A DNA stretch of 64,000 nucleotides from Nitrospirota bacterium (GTDB lineage: Bacteria > Nitrospirota > Thermodesulfovibrionia > UBA6902): contig JACRMS010000035.1 of the NCBI GenBank assembly GCA_016214845.1, positions 27,667 through 91,666 on the forward strand. Reading direction: 5' to 3'. Shown here in pieces: positions 40,328-49,688 of this stretch. The notes under the pieces were generated by a model. The model had not been told where the DNA came from. It searched no databases and was given only the letters and a program-made list of their open reading frames with translations. The position numbers and the translations under genes were made by a program. Positions within the stretch are counted from its first letter, which is position 1, and each line of letters opens with the position of its first letter.

Positions 40328-41713
40328 ATGAAAAATATATTTACAAAACCGTGGTCCTTCGTGTGGGGCGGATTTCTTGTCGGCCTTGCACAGGTGATTT
40401 ACTTTCTTAAATATCAGACGCCGATACCTGTTACTACAGGACTTGCAAAGATGTTCGGCTCCATTGAGGAGAACATTACAAAGACCGACTATATCACAAG
40501 GCTCTACGATGCGGATATCCACTGGATCATAATCGGCATTCTGCTTGGAGCGTTCCTTGTCGCAATCCTTGAGAGGGAGCACAAGGCGTGGGCGAAATAT
40601 CCTCCCCGTGTTGCCCTGCTTGCATTTATAGGCGGCGCGACCTTCGGACTCGGCACAAGGCTTGCGCAGGGGTGCACTACATGGCACTATCTTGGCGGCA
40701 TCCCGGCCATGAGTCTTACGTCTATTGTAGTGGCCCTCGTAAGCATTCCGTTTGCATTTCTTGCATTTATGCTGATGACAAAACTCGATGCAGGCGGATA
40801 CTTGAAGCATCACGAAAAACATGCTACCGTCAAACACTGTGTTGAACTGGAATACCCGCATGACACGCTGTGTTATGATCCAAAATATAAACCGGGCAGA
40901 GACCCTCTGAGGATAATACTGACCGCGTTCCTGTTTCTGCTGCTGGCGTCTGCCTTCTACACGGCATTTGCAGGAGAGTCCACAGAGGGTATCGGGCGTT
41001 TGCCTTTGATTGAAATACTTCTCAAGACATTCATCGGTATCCTGCTTGGCTTTGGCATCGGGAAAACCGGGTTCGGCACGGAATGCGCCGTTATGGCGCC
41101 CCACTCCCTTCACATGTCACAAAAACATTTCGATTCCATGAAGGTCGCAAAGATAACACAGACAATGTTTACAGGGCTCCTGCCCTTTACCGCGCTGCTT
41201 GTGGCTATCCTCATGTTCAATATAACGATACTCGTAACATGGATATTCTTCGGATGGGACATTCCGGTTGTTGTTGAATCAGGCAGATACAAGTGGGGGT
41301 TTCACCTCGGGCATCTTGTCGGCGGGCCGCTGTTAGGCATTGGCGCAGTACTCATGATAGGCTGCGAGATAAGGTCCTACGCAAGAACAGCTATGGGTTA
41401 TCTCACAGGGCTGGCTTCGCTTCCGGGTTTTTTCTTCGGATATCTGCCGTTCACACTTTACAAGCCGAAGTTTGAACAGGTTTTCTTTTCCAAAGGTTTT
41501 ATGGAGGCCAAGAATATCCTTGAGCTCCTGCCGGACAATCAGTATATCCAGTATGGTTTTGCATTCTGTTATACCGGGGTCCTCGCAGCGCTTCTTGTGT
41601 GGGCGATAAGAAAAGGCTCTCAAATGACAAAAGTAACTCCCAAAGAATATCTCACAGAATCCACGGACGAGATATTCCTGAAAGGACTTAAAACAAAAAA
41701 TCAGGAGGGATAA
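40328..41713 (+). CDS. YeeE/YedE-family thiosulfate/sulfur transporter
   Basis: A 461-aa polytopic protein with two YeeE/YedE halves. Characteristic motifs are FGLGTRLAQGCTTWHYLGG (~99-117) and FGIGKTGFGTECAVMAPHS (~240-258), each with the Cys that lines the transport path, and IGCEIRSYARTAMGYLTG (~341-358). TsuA-type members import thiosulfate; here the paired rhodanese suggests intake or exchange of sulfane sulfur. AGGAGACTGC precedes the start. Confidence 0.85.
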   Translation: MKNIFTKPWSFVWGGFLVGLAQVIYFLKYQTPIPVTTGLAKMFGSIEENITKTDYITRLYDADIHWIIIGILLGAFLVAILEREHKAWAKYPPRVALLAFIGGATFGLGTRLAQGCTTWHYLGGIPAMSLTSIVVALVSIPFAFLAFMLMTKLDAGGYLKHHEKHATVKHCVELEYPHDTLCYDPKYKPGRDPLRIILTAFLFLLLASAFYTAFAGESTEGIGRLPLIEILLKTFIGILLGFGIGKTGFGTECAVMAPHSLHMSQKHFDSMKVAKITQTMFTGLLPFTALLVAILMFNITILVTWIFFGWDIPVVVESGRYKWGFHLGHLVGGPLLGIGAVLMIGCEIRSYARTAMGYLTGLASLPGFFFGYLPFTLYKPKFEQVFFSKGFMEAKNILELLPDNQYIQYGFAFCYTGVLAALLVWAIRKGSQMTKVTPKEYLTESTDEIFLKGLKTKNQEG

Positions 41714-41718
41714 TACAG

Positions 41719-42552
41719 ATGAAAGAATTCAGGGTCCAAAATTTAAAATTCAAAATTATGGTTGTCTTGCCCCTTTGCTCTTTGCTCTTTGCCCTTTGCT
41801 TACCTCTTTCCGTAGAGGCGCTCACCGCTGAAGAAGTCGTCAAAAAATCCCAGGAGGCGTTCTTTTATCAGGGCAAGGACTTCAAGGCGCGGGTAATGAT
41901 GAAGCTTATAAGCAAGGGCGGGCAGGAGAGAATAAGAGAGCTTACCATGCTGCGAAAAAATTACGGCGCATCCGGCGGCGAGCAGAAGTATTTCATGTAC
42001 TTCTTCCAGCCTGCCGACGTAAAGGACATGACGTTCATGGTCTACAAATATCCCGCAAAAGATGACGACAGATGGCTATTTGTGCCTGCGATCAATATGG
42101 TGCGCAGGATTGCCGCGCAGGACAAAAGCTCAAGCTTTGTAGGATCTGATTTCACATACGAGGATGTTTCCGGCAGGGATATAGATGACGATACCCATGC
42201 AATTGTAAAGGAAGAAAAACTCGGCGCAAATGATTGCTTCGTAATAAAGAGCACTCCAAAGAAAGCGGATGTTGATTACACCTATAAGCTTTCATGGATT
42301 GACAAGGGCAATTTCCTGCCTTTGAAAGATGAGTACTATGACAAAAAAGGCGAGCTCTACAGGATTTTCAGCGCTGATGAAATTAAAGATGTGAAGGGCT
42401 TTCCCACAATTACAAAGAGGACCATGAAAAACCTTTCGAGCGGTCACAGGACTGAGGTTGCATATGTGAAGGCGGATTATAACATTGGCCTTGAGGACAG
42501 CCTGTTCAGTGAACGCTTTCTTAAAACCCCACCAAAAAAATGGATTGATTAA
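41719..42552 (+). CDS. LolA-like outer-membrane lipoprotein-sorting family protein (COG2834)
   Basis: A 277-aa periplasmic protein. FVGSDFTYEDVSGRD (~140-155) and YKLSWIDKGNFLPLK are hallmarks of the LolA-related family that accompanies RND exporters. It presumably carries a hydrophobic substrate between the RND pump and the beta-barrel. The signal peptide (FKIMVVLPLCSLLFALCLPL) derives from the same repeat phrase as in the rhodanese gene. Confidence 0.82.
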   Translation: MKEFRVQNLKFKIMVVLPLCSLLFALCLPLSVEALTAEEVVKKSQEAFFYQGKDFKARVMMKLISKGGQERIRELTMLRKNYGASGGEQKYFMYFFQPADVKDMTFMVYKYPAKDDDRWLFVPAINMVRRIAAQDKSSSFVGSDFTYEDVSGRDIDDDTHAIVKEEKLGANDCFVIKSTPKKADVDYTYKLSWIDKGNFLPLKDEYYDKKGELYRIFSADEIKDVKGFPTITKRTMKNLSSGHRTEVAYVKADYNIGLEDSLFSERFLKTPPKKWID

Positions 42553-42581
42553 TAATAAACCCTGTAAAGGAGGATACAAAA

Positions 42582-42992
42582 ATGATAATTGCAGACTACA
42601 TAATGCTGCTGCACAAGAGGGCTTCAATCAAAAAAGACTCGACTGGCAGAGAGATCGCCTACCGTTTAATGTCAACCGGCCTGCCTGGGCTTCCGGTAGT
42701 AAATGAAAGTGACGAGGTCATAGGAGTGGTGACAGCATTTGATCTTCTTGGAAATATACGGGAAGGAGTGGACCTCTCTGAAATTGCCGCGGAGAAGATA
42801 ATGTCAAAAGAGCCAAAGACCGCTGATATGAAGACTTCCGCCGAGGAGCTTATAGAAATAATGCTCGAAAATAATTTCACGATGATCCCTGTTGTAAAAG
42901 ACAGAAAGCTTGTGGGAATAATAGACAGGAATTCTTTGCTGAATGCCTATGTGGAGCCGGTGCTTCATCGATATTTTGGTGAACACAAATGA
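42582..42992 (+). CDS. CBS-domain protein
   Basis: A 136-aa protein with two CBS motifs: GLPGLPVVNESDEVIGVVTA (~33-52) and FTMIPVVKDRKLVGIIDRNSL (~103-123). CBS pairs bind adenosine nucleotides and regulate partner proteins. AAAGGAGG precedes the start. It overlaps the next gene by 4 bases, so it is a member of the RND operon; regulation of the pump by energy charge is a possible inference. Confidence 0.88.
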   Translation: MIIADYIMLLHKRASIKKDSTGREIAYRLMSTGLPGLPVVNESDEVIGVVTAFDLLGNIREGVDLSEIAAEKIMSKEPKTADMKTSAEELIEIMLENNFTMIPVVKDRKLVGIIDRNSLLNAYVEPVLHRYFGEHK

Positions 42993-44230
42993 TAAGGCTT
43001 ATTTTGATTCTCCTGCTTGCGGCAAGCATTGCGCATCTACCTGCTTATGCTGAAGATGTAAGCCTGCACGGCTTTCTCCAGGGCAACTATTCTGTTGATA
43101 CCGCTAAATCAAATCCAAACGGTAAGGACTTCAAATGGGCGGAGGAAAGAGTCCAGTTAAAGCTTGATGCAAGCAAAGAGCCGTTCCGTCTGTTTTTGAA
43201 AACCGACATCTTCTACAACCACATTGACGATGCATCCCATTTAGACGTGAGAGAGGGGTATGCCGATTACACGTCTTCAAACTGGGATGCAAGAATCGGC
43301 AGGCAGATCATCACATGGGGGCTTGGGGATTTGATATTTATTAACGATGTATTCCCGAAAGACTATGAGGCGTTCTTCTCAGGGAGACCATTGGAGTATT
43401 TGAAAAAAGGCATTGACGGCATCAAAATCGGTATGTATCCTTCCTTCGCTTCTGCTGAATTAATTATCATCCCTTTTTTTGAACCGAACAATTTCCCTGA
43501 CCGAAGAAGGTTCTGGATGTATGATCCGATGCCTGCTGTTACAGAGAGGGAAGAAGAGAAACCGGCAAGCTCCTTTAATAACACGGAGGTTGCATTCCGG
43601 GTGTATCGTGATGTGTCAGGCTTTGACGCGTCCATATTTTTTTATAAAGGTTTTTTCAGACAACCCTCCATGCTTCCCGACAACATGAGTGCGCCGTCAA
43701 GGATTGACCTCTTTTATCCCAAGCTTTCCGTTTACGGCGCGAGCCTTCAGGGCAGGGCGTTGGACGGGGTTCTAAGCCTTGAGGCAGGATATTATGATTC
43801 AAGAAAAGACAGAGACGGCACAGACCCGATGGTCCTGAATTCACAGACAAGGTTTCTCGTTGGCTATCAGAGACAGATGTGGGAAGACTTCACCCTCGGA
43901 CTCCAATGCTACGGCGAATACATGGATGATTATTCAGAGTATGAAGAGAATCTCCCATCAGGTTTTCCTCAAGAAAAGAGATTACATCAACTTGCATCCG
44001 TAAGGCTCACACAATTTTTGATACATCAAACATTTAGACTCTCCTTCTTTTCCTTTTACAGCCCGTCAGATGAAGATTATCTTTTAAACCCGGAAGTCAA
44101 ATACAATTTCACCGATTCCGTGTGGGCGGCAGTTGGAGCGAATGTATTTGGCGGCGGTGATGAGTGGAACCAGTTCGGGAGTCTTAATGAGAATGATAAT
44201 GTTTATGTGCAAGCAAGATATGAGTTTTAA
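42989..44230 (+). CDS. outer-membrane beta-barrel protein (DUF1302-like)
   Basis: A 413-aa protein with a signal peptide (LILILLLAASIAHLPAYA). Alternating-residue strands and the terminal aromatic motif VQARYEF are typical of outer-membrane barrels. DARIGRQIITWGLGDLIFINDVF matches DUF1302/porin-like proteins that pair with RND and LolA-like genes. It is last in the RND operon, giving a complete inner membrane, periplasm and outer membrane route. Confidence 0.78.
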   Translation: MIRLILILLLAASIAHLPAYAEDVSLHGFLQGNYSVDTAKSNPNGKDFKWAEERVQLKLDASKEPFRLFLKTDIFYNHIDDASHLDVREGYADYTSSNWDARIGRQIITWGLGDLIFINDVFPKDYEAFFSGRPLEYLKKGIDGIKIGMYPSFASAELIIIPFFEPNNFPDRRRFWMYDPMPAVTEREEEKPASSFNNTEVAFRVYRDVSGFDASIFFYKGFFRQPSMLPDNMSAPSRIDLFYPKLSVYGASLQGRALDGVLSLEAGYYDSRKDRDGTDPMVLNSQTRFLVGYQRQMWEDFTLGLQCYGEYMDDYSEYEENLPSGFPQEKRLHQLASVRLTQFLIHQTFRLSFFSFYSPSDEDYLLNPEVKYNFTDSVWAAVGANVFGGGDEWNQFGSLNENDNVYVQARYEF

Positions 44231-44306
44231 TTCATATTAGCAGATGGGATTCTATAAGCTTATTCTCAAACGCCTTTGTTTTTTAACCTGTGCAAAAAAA
44301 TAAAAA

Positions 44307-44340
44307 AACTCCAGCAGCCGGGAAATTGGCTGCTGGAGTT
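44307..44340. terminator. bidirectional terminator
   Basis: AACTCCAGCAGCC and GGCTGCTGGAGTT form a 13-bp perfect stem with an 8-base loop and an A run to the left. It ends the RND operon and the convergent gene at 44359. Confidence 0.9.
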
Positions 44341-44358
44341 TCTCTTTGCGATCTTCCA

Positions 44359-44661
44359 TTATCCGCCGGCATAGCCACCGGGTACATCGCTGTCAGTAAG
44401 TGGAACGGACGAGGTAGTTTCACTCTCAACACCGAATTTGCTCCAGTCAATCGGGCAGGATTTGGAGAAAATTTCCATCTTCCACTCAACTGATTCGATA
44501 AGCTCATTCAGGTGCCTCATGTGGGAACTCAGGACCTTCTTGTCCTTTCCTTCCATGTACTCGATCTCGTTCACTAACCCACCGAGCCTGCTCTTAATGT
44601 CAGAGAGCTCTTTATACAGCGTGTCGCAATATCCTTTTATGTCAATATGTTTTACCGCCAT
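44359..44661 (-). CDS. hypothetical helical protein
   Basis: A 100-aa protein. The first ~75 residues form an amphipathic helix pair (GYCDTLYKELSDIKSRLGGL, SSHMRHLNELIESVEWKMEI); the C-terminus is Ser/Gly-rich (DVPGGYAGG). GGAGGC precedes the start. I do not recognise the family. It stands between a terminator and a MATE gene and seems to be a single-gene unit. Confidence 0.65.
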   Translation of the reverse strand: MAVKHIDIKGYCDTLYKELSDIKSRLGGLVNEIEYMEGKDKKVLSSHMRHLNELIESVEWKMEIFSKSCPIDWSKFGVESETTSSVPLTDSDVPGGYAGG

Positions 44662-44827
44662 TTTCAGGGCCTCCTTTCCCAGGCCATATAGCCTGCCACC
44701 GGGCTGCTTTCTGATTCACCGCCCGATGTCTTCTTCTAATTTAATCGTATCGCGATACCGGCTTTCTGTCAATAGCAGGGGAGGAAAAGCAGTTCCAGAC
44801 GTCAAACGATTCAAAAGGCTGAAATAG

Positions 44828-46222
44828 TTAGGGGACAACATTTTTCCACCGCCCTCTTCTGAACCGCATTGTCATGGCAACGCCCTGGAAAAACATAGAG
44901 ACGACCATCGCCCACCAGACCCCGGCTGCGCCGTACCCCGCAACAACAGCGAGGAGATATGCAAGCGGAAAACGGATGATCCAGAGAGTGCTCACAATGA
45001 CGAGCATGGCCCCTTTTGTATCGCCTGCGCCCATAAGACATCCGCCCAAAACAACACTGATAGCCATAAACGGCTCGGACAGCATGGTTATCCTGAGATA
45101 CCGGATTGTCTCTGCAAGAACATGCTGTTCCTTTGCCACCGGCGAGGAAATCTCCCCTGCCCATATGAAAACAGGCAGCGCTATAAGACTGACAAATGCG
45201 ACTCCTGAAAGCGATATCTTCCAGCCTATCTTTTCCGCCCTTTCAGGTTCTCCTGCCCCGAGGTTCTGGCCTGTGAGCACAGCAGCCGCCATATTCAGCG
45301 CAAATACCGGGAGATAAATGAACGCCTCGATCCTCAGGCCGTTTGTAAGAGCTGCCATTGCCGTGACACTTTCCTCCTGAAGACGGCCCAGGATATTGTA
45401 GAGAAAGATGTTGCCAGCAGTCCACGATATCTGTATAAGGGCCGCGGGCCAGCTTAAAATAAATATACGCCTGACCAAAGCAGCAGACACATGCCAATAG
45501 CCTGAAAAAATATTCCTCCACATGCTTTTCCTAAACAGGACAACGCAAATGATCGTGCCTGCCGACATAGCAGCAGCGGTAGCTAAGGCAATGCCTTTGT
45601 ACCCGAGGCCGTGGAATGAATATACTCCGAAGACCAGAAAAAAATTCAGCGCTACATTGATCAGGCTTACAAAGAACATCGTGATCAGCATCAGTTTCAC
45701 CTCGCCGCCGGCCCTGAAAATGGCGTTGGCGATTATCACTATATAATTCGGCGCGAGTGAGAATGCGAATATCACAAAGAAGTCCAAGGCGGTCTGTCGT
45801 AATCCTGCCGAAAAACCCGCAAGCGCTATGATCTGTTCCTGAAATAAAAGACACGCAGCCGTAAGCGCCAGTGCGCATACAACCGCGAAGAGAAGAGACT
45901 GTCTTGCTGTAGAGAGGGAGCCTTCGAAGTTGCCTGCGCCGACCGCCCTCGAAACTATCGCCACTGTCCCGATGCTGATGGCATTAGCCACAATGACGAT
46001 AAAGAAATAAAGCTGGCCGACAAAACCCACGACAGCCTGGACCTCAGGACCGAGGAACCCGGCAACATATATGTCGGTAAGGCCGACAAGAAAATTGAAA
46101 AACATTACGAGCATCATGGGCCACGACATATGCCATATGTTTCTCCAAATGCTTCCTGTTGTAAGATTGACTGCTTTGCTTTGTTCCGTAACCGGGCCTC
46201 CGAATTCAACAACTTCAATCAT
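44828..46222 (-). CDS. MATE-family efflux transporter
   Basis: A 464-aa protein with twelve membrane segments and MATE signatures MSWPMMLVMFFNFLVGLTDIYV (N-terminal) and LGAGEPERAEK in the second half, preceded by LTGQN. It exports cationic compounds or drugs by Na+ or H+ antiport. No operon partner; the upstream gap contains word repeats at 46286-46349. Confidence 0.92.
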   Translation of the reverse strand: MIEVVEFGGPVTEQSKAVNLTTGSIWRNIWHMSWPMMLVMFFNFLVGLTDIYVAGFLGPEVQAVVGFVGQLYFFIVIVANAISIGTVAIVSRAVGAGNFEGSLSTARQSLLFAVVCALALTAACLLFQEQIIALAGFSAGLRQTALDFFVIFAFSLAPNYIVIIANAIFRAGGEVKLMLITMFFVSLINVALNFFLVFGVYSFHGLGYKGIALATAAAMSAGTIICVVLFRKSMWRNIFSGYWHVSAALVRRIFILSWPAALIQISWTAGNIFLYNILGRLQEESVTAMAALTNGLRIEAFIYLPVFALNMAAAVLTGQNLGAGEPERAEKIGWKISLSGVAFVSLIALPVFIWAGEISSPVAKEQHVLAETIRYLRITMLSEPFMAISVVLGGCLMGAGDTKGAMLVIVSTLWIIRFPLAYLLAVVAGYGAAGVWWAMVVSMFFQGVAMTMRFRRGRWKNVVP

Positions 46223-46285
46223 TATATCTCTGCTGTAAGCTTTTGTGAAAAATAATGGAGATATTCCAGCGCTTTAAAAGCAGGA

Positions 46286-46349
46286 GGGCAAAGAGCGGAG
46301 AGCATAGAGTTAAAGGCATGGATGCCTTCCCGTCACTCGTTACTATTTA
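46286..46349. repeat. two word-repeat fragments
   Basis: GGGCAAAGAGCGGAGAGCATAGAG (46286-46309) is the complement of the CTCTATGCTCTTTGCCC phrase that codes for two signal peptides at 39400 and 41780. CCCGTCACTCGTTACT (46329-46344) belongs to the family found before 35246 and at 54220. Confidence 0.5.
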
Positions 46350-47042
46350 TTAAGGCAGCGTTATTGTAAAACAGCCGCCGCCGTACTCGCCGCCGTTGGT
46401 GAGAGAGATGAAGCCCTCTTTGCCTTTATTCTTATGCATCATCGCAATGATGGAGGCAAAATAAAGGCCGAGCCCCGTACTTCCTGTTTTGAAACTGACC
46501 CTTCTGTTTGCCTGCCCGCCTGTCCCTAACATTTCAGAGGGATAACCCCGTCCGTCATCTTCGATGCTCAGTACAAGCCATCCGTCTTTTTCGGCAGCGC
46601 GGATCTTGATTCTGGCTTTGGCGTAGCGGAAGGCATTATTCAATACGTTATTGATGACTCCCGATATAAGGCCCTGGTCAAAGAACCAGGATAAATCATC
46701 ATCGCATACGGCGGACACCTCGATCCCTTTAAAATCAAGCAAGGGTTTATTCTGCATCATCGTGTCCTCAAGTAGGTCGATAACGGAATACTGGGAAATA
46801 TTGACGCTGAACTGGTCATTGTCCATTTTGTATAATGTCAGAAGCTGGATAAGATTGTTATTCACCCGTGTTGCTTCATACTGTACCTGCGAAAGGCGCT
46901 TGTGCGAAGGGCAGGTTTCTGCGGTGCAAATACCGTTGACTTCCTCCAGGGTATTGAGCAGCATACTCAGTGAATTTTTCATGTCATGCGCCATTGATGC
47001 GAGAAACGCCGGGAAGTCTATTACCTTTTCGTTTTTTGTCAT
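46350..47042 (-). CDS. soluble sensor histidine kinase
   Basis: A 230-aa kinase core without sensor or membrane segment. H-box MAHDMKNSL (~14-22), N-box INNVLNNAFRYA (~132-143), G1 box SIEDDGRGYP and G2 box GSTGLGLYFASII. The ATP lid contains GTGGQANRRVSF. It is preceded by the TPR-containing response regulator on the same strand, 12 bases away, with which it likely forms a two-component pair. Confidence 0.9.
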   Translation of the reverse strand: MTKNEKVIDFPAFLASMAHDMKNSLSMLLNTLEEVNGICTAETCPSHKRLSQVQYEATRVNNNLIQLLTLYKMDNDQFSVNISQYSVIDLLEDTMMQNKPLLDFKGIEVSAVCDDDLSWFFDQGLISGVINNVLNNAFRYAKARIKIRAAEKDGWLVLSIEDDGRGYPSEMLGTGGQANRRVSFKTGSTGLGLYFASIIAMMHKNKGKEGFISLTNGGEYGGGCFTITLP

Positions 47043-47054
47043 ATTAATTCTTCC

Positions 47055-48686
47055 TCATTTTTTCACGGCCACTTCAGGGGTCCTGATCTTTTCATACATG
47101 TCCAGCAGTTGCTGATACCTGTCGAACGTCGGATCTATCTTCTTTACCCTGTCAAGATATTGCGAAACCTTTTGCAGGAACTTGTCCTTCCTGCCGTTCT
47201 TTTTCATGTGCAGCATAAGCACATGAGCGGCGTTCGCGTTTACGATCTTATTTTCAGGGCAGCCGCTTACCGCCTTTTCAAAATACTCGATCGCCTCTTC
47301 GAGCTTGCCTGCTTCGGCAAGGGCCACACCGTCATTATTGAGTTTAAGGATCTGCGATCTTGTGGATATGATTATCTCTTCACCTTCCGACTCTAATTTC
47401 GCGTTCTTAAAAACGTCCCGCACCATCTTTATGACCTTATCATTGTCGTGATTGTTCTTCATAATGTCCCGCATGAACTTGAGTCCCGTTTCCTTTTCGC
47501 CCAGCTCAAAGCACACCTTTGCCAGGTCCATGCTCTCCTCCATCGGGATATGGCCGGGATGGCCGTCGAAAAGGCCGGCCGCCTCCTGAAGCGCCTTTTT
47601 TGCCTCTTCCGGGCGGTTTAATTTTTTGAACACTATGCCCTCGGTAACTGCTGTCTGAAGCATGGCATCATTGTTTCCCTTGAATTCATTGCGCGCCTCG
47701 CCAAGGACTGAAAGCGCCTCCTCGGAGGCGTCCTTTTTTACAAGTGTCTTTGCCAAGCCGGTGTAATCGGTCGGGCTTTTAAAACATGAATTCTTACCGA
47801 TCGTAACAGCTGATTTATAGGCCTCTTCAGCGGTATCAAAGTCGCTCATCTTGTATGAGATCCTGCCGATGGCCTGGTGCCTCAATATGGCCTTAGGCGA
47901 TATCTCGGTAGCGGCGACAAGTACCTGTTGTGCGTCCGCCGGGGAACCCAGCTCTTCAAGGGTCCTTGCCAGCCAGTCGTATGCCTCCATATAGGTCTTA
48001 TTCTCCTCGATGACCGCCTGGAAAAACTCCTTTGCCTTTGGATAGTCAGCCTTAAGAAAGTGCACCTTGCCGAGTCCCATTTTGGCCCATGCAATTTCCC
48101 GCATAGCAAGGACTTCTTCAAAAACAGCGGTCGCATCATCGTAACGCCCGATAGTTATACAGAGCTCGCTTTTCAGGCGCAGATATTCCAGGATATTTTT
48201 CGGGTTGTTTTTGGCGAGTTCGCCGCACAGTGCAATTGCGCGCGCGTATTCATTATTGCGGATCGCATTTTCAACAGTCTCAAAATCCGCTTTTCTCTTC
48301 ATGCACCTGTCCAGTCTTCTCGTCAGTGCATCCTTTGTAATAGGCTTGATCATATAGTCATCGGGCTGGTATTCAACGGCGCCCATGACCATCGGCATCG
48401 TGTTTTCAGCAGTCAGCATTATGAAGATGCAGGAATACCCGATCAGCCCGCGGTGCTTTGCCTCTTCAAGAATCTGCTGGCCGTCCTTTTTACCGTGTCC
48501 GAGATTGTAATCGCACAATACAATGTCGTATGTCTTCTTCTCCATCTTCGCGATCGCAGCTTCGCCGCTGCCGGCTTCGTCCATGTTCTTCAGTCCTAAT
48601 GATTCGAGCATCCTCATCATAAGCTTTCTGAACTCAACAAAATCATCAACTATCAGGAATTTCTTATACTTTAAATCAAGCAGCAT
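47055..48686 (-). CDS. response regulator receiver domain fused to TPR repeats
   Basis: A 543-aa protein. The receiver domain (~8-130) has the acidic pair in FLIVDDF, the phosphoacceptor Asp in IVLCDYNLG, the Thr/Ala pair in MLTAEN and the Lys in YMIKPI. The rest consists of about ten TPR-like helical repeats (for example YDDATAVFEEVLAMRE, EEAIEYFEKAVSGCPENK). It has no DNA-binding output, so the signal probably acts through protein contacts. It is first in the pair with the kinase. Confidence 0.88.
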   Translation of the reverse strand: MLLDLKYKKFLIVDDFVEFRKLMMRMLESLGLKNMDEAGSGEAAIAKMEKKTYDIVLCDYNLGHGKKDGQQILEEAKHRGLIGYSCIFIMLTAENTMPMVMGAVEYQPDDYMIKPITKDALTRRLDRCMKRKADFETVENAIRNNEYARAIALCGELAKNNPKNILEYLRLKSELCITIGRYDDATAVFEEVLAMREIAWAKMGLGKVHFLKADYPKAKEFFQAVIEENKTYMEAYDWLARTLEELGSPADAQQVLVAATEISPKAILRHQAIGRISYKMSDFDTAEEAYKSAVTIGKNSCFKSPTDYTGLAKTLVKKDASEEALSVLGEARNEFKGNNDAMLQTAVTEGIVFKKLNRPEEAKKALQEAAGLFDGHPGHIPMEESMDLAKVCFELGEKETGLKFMRDIMKNNHDNDKVIKMVRDVFKNAKLESEGEEIIISTRSQILKLNNDGVALAEAGKLEEAIEYFEKAVSGCPENKIVNANAAHVLMLHMKKNGRKDKFLQKVSQYLDRVKKIDPTFDRYQQLLDMYEKIRTPEVAVKK

Positions 48687-48831
48687 TTATCAGCTTTCCG
48701 TAAAAACGTTGACTTCAAATTAATCTCCGGAGCGCATTAATAAACAACCCACGGTTATAATGACACTCCCAATATTTTATCGGTATTCTCTTTTGAAAGA
48801 TGAAGCACCTGTGCGCGGAAGCCCGGAAACT

Positions 48832-48840
48832 TGTTATAAT
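48832..48840 (+). promoter_or_regulatory. extended -10 promoter
   Basis: TGTTATAAT (48832-48840), a TGn-TATAAT extended -10 box 44 bases before the gene at 48884. No good -35 is present, as usual for this type. Confidence 0.5.
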
Positions 48841-48883
48841 ACTTTGCGTTAATGAAAAGCACTAAGCAGACTGGAGATATTTT

Positions 48884-49513
48884 ATGACCAAAATCGGGAA
48901 ACTCGATAAACCTGACGTCTCAAGCTTCAAGAATAAAAAGAAACTCTATTTTGTGAGGAATCTTTATCTGCCTCAAAATGCCACCGATAAGTACAAGAAT
49001 ATTTTCCACCGGTACTGGGATGAAGTTGAGGAGCATCTGGGCAAGCTCGAAGCCGCCGGGAAGATATCTAAGATCTTCTGTGAGAGCATTTATATGACGG
49101 GCGAGGAATCGCTGAAGGTGTTGGGAGCCATGAATATGCGGCTGGAACAGATTGTGAAAAAGAAGATCGACGCCGGGGGAAAATTCCTGCCGCTTGAAGA
49201 CACGGAAATATTCGGGGCCTATATGGACTGGAGCAACTGCCACATGATCGTGCGGACACCCAGGGTGCATAAAACCATTGATAAGTTATTAAATGAGACG
49301 GTGAGGGAAAGGTTTGAACACATAAAATCGGTCCTCGGTGAAAATATCGCGGAGGGTGAATCTGGACTTCTCACCATGCGTGAAGAAGACAGGAAATCCC
49401 TTGAACTGCCTGTGGATTTCGAGCTTTTCCTGGTTACACCGCCCGCCTATGACGACCTCCTGCAGTACATCCGCGACAGCGAAAACGGAAAAGAATTCTG
49501 GAGGACCGGATAA
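48884..49513 (+). CDS. conserved-looking hypothetical protein
   Basis: A 209-aa soluble protein without signal peptide. Visible are charged helical segments and a central DWSNCHMIVRTPRVHKTIDKLL; one or two Cys and no known motif. GGAGATATTTT precedes the start. It stands alone between the two-component genes and phosphoglycerate kinase. I cannot assign a function. Confidence 0.75.
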   Translation: MTKIGKLDKPDVSSFKNKKKLYFVRNLYLPQNATDKYKNIFHRYWDEVEEHLGKLEAAGKISKIFCESIYMTGEESLKVLGAMNMRLEQIVKKKIDAGGKFLPLEDTEIFGAYMDWSNCHMIVRTPRVHKTIDKLLNETVRERFEHIKSVLGENIAEGESGLLTMREEDRKSLELPVDFELFLVTPPAYDDLLQYIRDSENGKEFWRTG

Positions 49514-49688
49514 AAGTGCAAAAGCGCCTCTCAAAAACATACGGGACTTCTATTTCATCACATCCGCCGTATCGCATCTGATAACCGGGGGCCGGTATCG
49601 TCGTTGCCTTCTTACCCTCTTTTATCGCTTTTTTGGGTGAGGCAATTCGAATTCTTCCCAAATTTCCTTTCTTTTGCTACAATGTGGT

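Noticed and set aside
40304..41113. 269-aa open frame on the minus strand opposite the YeeE/YedE gene
   Set aside because: It is a shadow of a gene with clear membrane and Cys motifs, shows no motif of its own and starts without a ribosome site.
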